Source: an uncultured Desulfovibrio sp. (lineage in GTDB: Bacteria; Desulfobacterota; Desulfovibrionia; Desulfovibrionales; Desulfovibrionaceae). From it: DNA of 30,251 bases. Below are positions 25,510-30,251 of this stretch, piece by piece (within the stretch, counting starts at the first letter, position 1; each line of letters opens with the position of its first letter). The position numbers and the translations under genes were made by a program. The DNA is taken from the NCBI GenBank assembly GCA_947176055.1, contig CAMWPE010000003.1, positions 1 to 30,251 of the forward strand, in the 5' to 3' direction. Under the pieces are notes generated by a model that worked only from the letters and a program-made list of their open reading frames with translations, did no database searches and had not been told where the DNA came from.

Positions 25510-26049
25510 TTATTTTCTGTAAAATCCGCTTTCCAGCAATTCGTCCGCGATCATTTTTTTTGGTCTGGTCGACGGAATTGGAGCGATGCCCCAGTTAGCC
25601 AGGCAACGCAGACCCAACTCGATGGCTTCGGGAATTTTCGCGTCGACCGCTTGGGATATGACTGTGCCGAATGTCGTGTCAGTTGCCTGGACGCCGATAA
25701 GGACGCATTGGGCGGGGGCTACGTTTTTGAGATCCGCCAGGGCCAGGATTTCGGCGAAGCTGTTTTGGTGCGCCGTAATTTTTTTCGCGCCCAGCCACAG
25801 GGGGATTTCGGCGCGCTCGCGCCGGATGATTGAAGCGGGGGACAGGCCGAAATCAACAGCGTCGAAGATCAGGAGCTTGTCCGCTCTTTCTACGTACTGG
25901 TATAGCGTCTGGCCTTGCGCCCCGCCGTCTACGATATCTACATTGGGAGGGAAATCGTATTTTTCGTACAGTTTCTCCGCGAGGCAGACGCCGAAAGCGT
26001 CGTCCCCGCAAAGAATATTGCCTAGTCCGATTACTACGACGCGATCCAT
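25510..26049 (-). CDS. hyaD: Hydrogenase maturation protease HyaD
   Basis: HyaD-type endopeptidases remove the C-terminal peptide of the [NiFe] large subunit once nickel is inserted. The 179 residues show the family start VVVIGLGNILCGDDAFG. The expected nickel-contacting residues are Asp16, Asp63 (IFDAVDFG) and His94 (TAHQNSF), with Asp16 where Glu is found in some homologues. Its start ATG directly follows the hyaC stop, so the two are translationally coupled. The likely substrate is HyaB, which has a 15-residue tail. Confidence 0.93.
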   Translation of the reverse strand: MDRVVVIGLGNILCGDDAFGVCLAEKLYEKYDFPPNVDIVDGGAQGQTLYQYVERADKLLIFDAVDFGLSPASIIRRERAEIPLWLGAKKITAHQNSFAEILALADLKNVAPAQCVLIGVQATDTTFGTVISQAVDAKIPEAIELGLRCLANWGIAPIPSTRPKKMIADELLESGFYRK

Positions 26050-26802
26050 TTATTTTGCCTGGCCCTCGCGACCTTCGGCTTCGGCGCGAACATCCCGCCA
26101 GTCTTGCATGAGCGTGGCTTTGACCATCCGGACGCCGTTCGTCATCGTGCTGATCATCGTGGTTCTGCCCATGATTTCTTCGCGAATGACCATGTAGACA
26201 TGGATCATGACGAACGCGACGAGAAAGATCATGCCCATCCTGTGCCACAGGACAAGGTCGATGCCGTTGCCGCCAAGGTTATAGGCCAGATTTTCCATGA
26301 AATGGAACGATCTGGACAAAGCGGAATAACCTTTGGCCGAATAGACGCCGAGTCCGGTAAAACACATATAAAACATGCAGAGGACGGCGAGGAACATCGC
26401 GGCCTGGGCCAGAGGATTATGGCCCATATTTATATCCGGCTTTTTATTAATAAAAAGATACCATTTTATGTCGCCGACGAAGCCGTCCCGCCAGCTTTTG
26501 CGCCAGAAGGGCACGATAAAAATCTGACGGGAGACGGCGTTGCCGAAGAAGGCCCAGACTAGCCGGCAGAGCATGGCTATGGCCAGGATCATCCCCGCTA
26601 TGTAATGGGTCATTATGATATGGCCAAAGTGGAAAATCCGCGTAGGATCACCGGTAAGCGATTGAGGAGGATGAGCTATGCAAAAGCCTGAAACAAAAAG
26701 GGTAAAAATGCACGCGGCGATGGTCCAGTGCCAGGCGCGGACGGGAAATTCGTACACATAGACGCCTTGCCCGGGTTTCGGTTTAATGTCGAGAATATTC
26801 AT
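26050..26802 (-). CDS. hyaC: Ni/Fe-hydrogenase b-type cytochrome subunit
   Basis: HyaC is the di-heme cytochrome b that anchors the hydrogenase and passes electrons to the quinone pool. The 250 residues contain four membrane helices (about 25-43, 62-85, 131-153, 184-207). Candidate heme ligand histidines are His25 (RAWHWT), His61 or His66, His187 (LWHRMG) and His201 (MIHVYM). The start has AAAAGGATAAC upstream. Finding it shows that H2 oxidation is coupled to quinone, not to soluble cytochrome c as in many periplasmic sulfate-reducer hydrogenases. It is 187 nt after hyaB, with a hairpin in between. Confidence 0.95.
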   Translation of the reverse strand: MNILDIKPKPGQGVYVYEFPVRAWHWTIAACIFTLFVSGFCIAHPPQSLTGDPTRIFHFGHIIMTHYIAGMILAIAMLCRLVWAFFGNAVSRQIFIVPFWRKSWRDGFVGDIKWYLFINKKPDINMGHNPLAQAAMFLAVLCMFYMCFTGLGVYSAKGYSALSRSFHFMENLAYNLGGNGIDLVLWHRMGMIFLVAFVMIHVYMVIREEIMGRTTMISTMTNGVRMVKATLMQDWRDVRAEAEGREGQAK

Positions 26803-26950
26803 TTGTTATCCTTTTGGCCGATTCCGTTTTAATTTATTCCCCATAGCCATTCTCGCTTAAAAATATCCCTTACTTGTCGGACGGGACCCTTTGGATCCAA
26901 TTTCGCGGGCGATTTAACGTCGCCGGGGGCCGAATCGTTTTTGGCCTGGC

Positions 26951-26974
26951 AAAATAGCCGCGCTATAGCGCGGC
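26951..26974 (-). terminator. Palindromic hairpin between hyaB and hyaC
   Basis: GCCGCGC (26957-26963), TATA, GCGCGGC (26968-26974) is a perfect 18-nt palindrome 16 nt after the hyaB stop. On the minus strand it is followed by TATTTTGCC, a weak T-run. It may act as a partial terminator or as an mRNA 3'-end stabiliser for hyaAB. Confidence 0.45.
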
Positions 26975-26989
26975 GAAGCGTCGCGAAGC

Positions 26990-28786
26990 TTAGCAAGCTT
27001 TAATCTTGGCCAGCTCGTTGCCGGCTCCGTCCAGCACGTGCGTGGCGCAGGCAAGGCATGGGTCGAAGCTGTGGATCGTCCGTAATATTTCCAGGGGCTG
27101 ATCGGCGATGGCCAGCCTTGTGCCAAGGAGGGATGCCTCGTATGGAGCGAGCTGGCCCGAAGCTCCCCTCGGCGCGGCGTTCCAGGTAGTTGGCACCACG
27201 CATTGATAGCGTGAGACTTTTTTGTCCTTGATCTCTACCCAATGGCCCAACGCCCCGCGCGGCGCTTCCGTGAAACCGGCGCCTTTGCAAGTCCGGGGCC
27301 AAGTATCCGGATTCCATTTATCGTTGAAAGCCGAGGCGGAATTTCCGTTTTTTATATTATCGAGCAATTTGTTGAGGAAATATTTCGAGGTTCGCATGGC
27401 CCAGAATGCCTCGTGGCAACGGGCTATGATCCTCCCCAGCGTTGATTTAAGGCCGTCTATGTTCGTCCCGATTCTCGCGCATAGATCATCGACGCGGGCC
27501 ACGGTGTCTCCATGGTCAAGACTATAGGCGATAAGCAGCCTGGCAAGCGGCCCTACTTCCATTGTATGACCGCGCCAGCGGGGCGTCTTGATCCAGGAAT
27601 AGCGGCCTTGCTCGTCCAGTCGCTTGATGTCCGTAGGCGTTCCGACAGTTTCCGGGCCCAGGACATAGTAAGGTTCGGTAACGCCGTTCGCGGGCGGCAG
27701 ACTTTTCTCTCCCCGCGGATATTTGTACCAGGAATGCTCGACCATCTCTTGCACCTGCTCCGGATCGTGGACGCTGACAGGATGGACTTCATTGAAATTG
27801 CCGTCGATTATGGCGCCGCCGGGGACGAGCAGGCTATGGGCCGAATAGTCGTTGGCTATGTCCGGAAAAGCTCCGTAGGCGAGGACTGTCTGATTGGAAA
27901 GACCCGTTCCCAGGCGCAACCATTCCGGATAACCCAGGGCGAGGGCTATGGCGTCCGGCATGAGGACTTGTTCCGCGAAAGTCAGGCAGTCGCCGATTAC
28001 GGTATTGACCAGTTCCAACCGCTCCATATTGACAACTTCCTCGCCGCCGACGGAGTTAGTGTTTATGACGCAGGGAACGCCGCCGACCAGCCAGTTGGGA
28101 TGGGGGTTCTTGCCGCCGAATACTGTGTGCGTCTTGACCGCGTCGCGTTGCAGGTCGAGCGCGTCCAGATAATGGCCAAACAGCATCAGATTGGCCTCAG
28201 GCGAGAGCCGGTAAGCCGGATTGCCCCAGTAGCCGTTCGCGAAGATGCCTAGCTGACCGGATTTAATGATATTTTTCAGTTTTCCCGCCAGTTCGGCGTA
28301 ATAGCCCCGCGAGGATTTTGGCCAGGGCGACAGGCTCTGCGCGAGTTTCGATGTCGCGGCGGGATCGGCCGAAGCCGCGGAGACAACGTCGATCCAGTCC
28401 AGACCGGTCAGCTGGTAAAAATGCACGAGATGATCGTGGAACCAGAGGCAGAGGTGCATCAGGTTGCGGATTATGCCGGCGTTTTCCGGTATTTTCGCGC
28501 CTATGGCGTTTTCCACCGCCAGGATAGAGGCCAGGGCGTGGGAGCCGGTGCATACGCCGCAAACGCGCTCCGCGTAAGCCCAGGCGCCGCGCGGATCGCG
28601 TCCTTGCAGGATAATTTCGATGCCCCGGAACATCGTTCCGCAGGAAACGGCGTTGGTAATGACATTGTCGTCGTCGATGTTGACTTCGCAACGCAGATGT
28701 CCCTCGATGCGGGTAATGGGATCGACGACCACGCGCCGTCCGGCGTCGGTTACGGTATATCCCTGGGTAGTATATTCGTAGCTCAT
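26990..28786 (-). CDS. hyaB: [NiFe] hydrogenase large subunit
   Basis: This is the catalytic subunit carrying the NiFe(CN)2CO site, in a membrane-bound uptake enzyme facing the periplasm. The 598-residue length matches E. coli HyaB. It has RIEGHL near residue 26 with the proton-transfer glutamate, RVCGVCTGSH with nickel ligands Cys76 and Cys79, and the C-terminal DPCLACATH with Cys577 and Cys580. After His583 a 15-residue peptide (VLDGAGNELAKIKAC) remains to be cut by HyaD. It starts 3 nt after the hyaA stop, with AAGGA inside the hyaA end. It has no export signal of its own, so it must be carried by the Tat peptide of HyaA. Confidence 0.97.
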   Translation of the reverse strand: MSYEYTTQGYTVTDAGRRVVVDPITRIEGHLRCEVNIDDDNVITNAVSCGTMFRGIEIILQGRDPRGAWAYAERVCGVCTGSHALASILAVENAIGAKIPENAGIIRNLMHLCLWFHDHLVHFYQLTGLDWIDVVSAASADPAATSKLAQSLSPWPKSSRGYYAELAGKLKNIIKSGQLGIFANGYWGNPAYRLSPEANLMLFGHYLDALDLQRDAVKTHTVFGGKNPHPNWLVGGVPCVINTNSVGGEEVVNMERLELVNTVIGDCLTFAEQVLMPDAIALALGYPEWLRLGTGLSNQTVLAYGAFPDIANDYSAHSLLVPGGAIIDGNFNEVHPVSVHDPEQVQEMVEHSWYKYPRGEKSLPPANGVTEPYYVLGPETVGTPTDIKRLDEQGRYSWIKTPRWRGHTMEVGPLARLLIAYSLDHGDTVARVDDLCARIGTNIDGLKSTLGRIIARCHEAFWAMRTSKYFLNKLLDNIKNGNSASAFNDKWNPDTWPRTCKGAGFTEAPRGALGHWVEIKDKKVSRYQCVVPTTWNAAPRGASGQLAPYEASLLGTRLAIADQPLEILRTIHSFDPCLACATHVLDGAGNELAKIKAC

Positions 28787-28789
28787 GGC

Positions 28790-29932
28790 TTATTTGTCCT
28801 TCCTGTTTTCCTCTTGAACTCCGGCCTCAATTTTTGCCTCTTCGACCGCCTGTTCCTTTAGTTTTTTCTCATGGAGATGAAAAGCGCAACTTGTAGCGGC
28901 GTGAATGGCCACGCCGACGGCCACCGTGCCCGCGACGCCGGCGGCTACGGCTTCGGCCGTCGCCATGGTTCCCAGCGTGGGGATGTCCTTAATGCGGGAA
29001 TAGAAGGAGCCCTGATCGAAGAAATCCTGCTCCGAGCATCCCAGGCAGGGATGACCGGACTCTATTGGATATGATACGCCGTCATTCCAGCGGGTATTGG
29101 GACAGGCGTTATAGGTGGTTGGTCCCTTGCAGCCCATCTTATAAAGGCAATAGCCTTTTTTCGCGCCGTCGTCGTCCCATTCCTCCACAAATTCGCCCGC
29201 GTCGAAATGCGCGCGGCGCACGCATTGATCATGCACATGCTGGCCGTAAAAGGCGGCGAAGCGCCCCTGCGCGTCCACATTCGGCAACCTGTCGAAAGTT
29301 ACGACATAAGAGACCAGGGCGCTCATGACTTCGGGTATCGGCGGACAGCCCGGAATTTTTATGACCGGTTTGTCATGAATAATGTGGGCTATAGGAGTGG
29401 CATCCGTGGGGTTGGGTCTGGCCGCCTGAATGCATCCCCAGCTGGCGCATGTTCCCCAGGCGACGACGGCTTTGGCGTGTTTCGCGCCGGCTTCGAGTCG
29501 CCGGAGCCACGGACGGCCGCCGTCTATGCAGTACATACCGTCGTTGCCGAAAGGCGCGTTGCCTTCCACAGCCAGGATGTAGTTGCCCGCGTTTGCCAGG
29601 ACGGCGTTTTCGAAGGCGTCCTGGGCCTGAAAGCCGGCCGCGGCCATCAGCGTGTCGTTATAGTCCAGGGAAATCATGTTCAGGATGATATCCTTCGCGA
29701 GGGGATGCGAAGATCTGATAAACGATTCCGTGCAACAGGTGCAGGAGAGGCCCTCGATCCAGATTACGGGCAATCTGGGCTTCGTCTCAAGGGCATGGGC
29801 TATGTTTGTCGCCAGGGCTGGCGCGAGTCCTAGCCAGGCGGCGGTCATGGAGCAGAATTTCAGGAAATCCCTGCGACTGACTCCGTTGTTTCTCAATCTG
29901 TCGTAATGCGTCTCGAAAGCTCGTTTTGCCAT
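28790..29932 (-). CDS. hyaA: [NiFe] hydrogenase small subunit, Tat-exported, six-cysteine proximal cluster type
   Basis: HyaA holds the iron-sulfur relay from the active site to cytochrome b. The 380 residues begin with a twin-arginine signal (SRRDFLK, 19-25, then a hydrophobic stretch with probable cleavage near Ala47). The proximal cluster has Cys64, Cys66 and Cys67 (SCTCCTES), Cys162 and Cys167 (TCASWGC) and Cys196 (PGCPP). The extra Cys66 and Cys167 are the pattern of the [4Fe-3S] cluster of oxygen-tolerant enzymes such as E. coli Hyd-1. The medial and distal cluster region runs from HVHDQC to GHPCLGC. A C-terminal membrane helix (about 327-350) anchors it. I chose ATG 29932; TTG 29938 would add two residues. 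Confidence 0.96.
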   Translation of the reverse strand: MAKRAFETHYDRLRNNGVSRRDFLKFCSMTAAWLGLAPALATNIAHALETKPRLPVIWIEGLSCTCCTESFIRSSHPLAKDIILNMISLDYNDTLMAAAGFQAQDAFENAVLANAGNYILAVEGNAPFGNDGMYCIDGGRPWLRRLEAGAKHAKAVVAWGTCASWGCIQAARPNPTDATPIAHIIHDKPVIKIPGCPPIPEVMSALVSYVVTFDRLPNVDAQGRFAAFYGQHVHDQCVRRAHFDAGEFVEEWDDDGAKKGYCLYKMGCKGPTTYNACPNTRWNDGVSYPIESGHPCLGCSEQDFFDQGSFYSRIKDIPTLGTMATAEAVAAGVAGTVAVGVAIHAATSCAFHLHEKKLKEQAVEEAKIEAGVQEENRKDK

Positions 29933-29976
29933 AACCAAACCGCCGTCATTAAAAGAAATAAAAGGATCGTCCGCTT

Positions 29977-30005
29977 TTTTTAAAACCGCTCTTTTATTTT
30001 TTCAA
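29977..30005 (-). promoter_or_regulatory. Candidate promoter of the hya operon
   Basis: On the minus strand TTGAAA (30005-30000), 17 nt, TAAAAA (29982-29977). The -10 is weak (4 of 6). The leader would be about 40 nt. No sigma-54 GG-GC element, Fnr box or Rex box was recognised in the 160 nt upstream of hyaA. Confidence 0.4.
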
Positions 30006-30095
30006 GTTAAATTTGGGAGTTATCGGATGGCAGACTCGGCTTCGCGGGGACGGGAAGGAAGCCGCTCGGATTCGTCTTGCCCGCCGGAGGCGACG

Positions 30096-30124
30096 AAAAA
30101 GGGCGACTCCCGCCGGAGTCGCCC
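30096..30124 (-). terminator. Leftward terminator at the right edge
   Basis: GGGCGACTCC (30101-30110) and GGAGTCGCCC (30115-30124) form a perfect 10-bp stem with a 4-nt loop. On the minus strand it is followed by TTTTT (30100-30096). It would end transcription of a minus-strand gene lying to the right and insulate the hya promoter. Confidence 0.85.
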
Positions 30125-30191
30125 CGAATATTATTTTCGCGAATTATCTTATAAAATCATGGCCGATCCGGACGCCCGGCGATGGGTCGCG

Positions 30192-30251
30192 TTAAAAATT
30201 TACCGCGATTCCGGCCGCGGGCGACCGCTTGACTATATAATTAATATACAA
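30192..30251 (-). CDS. Possible C-terminal end of a minus-strand gene (partial)
   Basis: Reading leftward from the window edge, one frame is open for 19 codons to a TAA at 30194-30192, 68 nt before a good leftward terminator. The end reads AGIAVNF, a terminal Phe with hydrophobic residues at alternate positions. That resembles the last strand of outer-membrane beta-barrels. The stretch is too short to trust: the terminator is the main support for a gene here, and another frame could be the true one. Confidence 0.25.
   Translation of the reverse strand: MYINYIVKRSPAAGIAVNF

Overview
The window is a moderately GC-rich, gene-dense stretch of a Gram-negative chromosome. It carries a rod-shape cell-wall operon, a bactofilin, the redox regulator Rex, cobalamin genes, sulfonate- and phosphonate-aldehyde enzymes and a membrane-bound [NiFe] hydrogenase. 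This mix suggests an anaerobic or microaerobic Desulfobacterota-like (deltaproteobacterial) organism, possibly gut- or host-associated. That placement is inferred from gene content and the style of the proteins; no database search was possible.

Left part (1-8465, + strand): the tail of an unidentified gene, signal peptidase I (lepB), a comM/yifB gene broken by one in-frame stop, rex, and cobS overlapping rex. A promoter near 4048-4076 then leads into pyrH-frr-uppS-cdsA-dxr, which covers nucleotide supply, ribosome recycling, and isoprenoid and phospholipid precursor synthesis.

Middle part (8466-17000, + strand): mreB-mreC-mreD-mrdA-rodA form the elongasome operon, closed by a bactofilin and a terminator. 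A free-standing GAF-domain protein has its own promoter and terminator. gapA follows and ends in a tandem double-hairpin terminator.

Right-centre (17001-21310, + strand): a long AT-rich leader with inverted repeats precedes xsc (sulfoacetaldehyde acetyltransferase). phnX (phosphonoacetaldehyde hydrolase) and cobT follow. Two enzymes that cut C-S and C-P bonds of analogous C2 aldehydes side by side is the most suggestive metabolic arrangement here.

Right part (21311-30251, - strand, converging on a bidirectional terminator): a WYL-domain regulator, a dicarboxylate/amino-acid symporter and aspartate ammonia-lyase, plus hyaA-hyaB-hyaC-hyaD. The hydrogenase small subunit has the six-cysteine proximal-cluster pattern of oxygen-tolerant uptake hydrogenases. 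Together these genes could import aspartate, release fumarate and ammonia, and feed H2 electrons through cytochrome b to quinone, which would suit H2-dependent fumarate respiration; no fumarate reductase is in the window, so this is inference. No CRISPR array, tRNA, rRNA, insertion sequence or prophage gene was seen.
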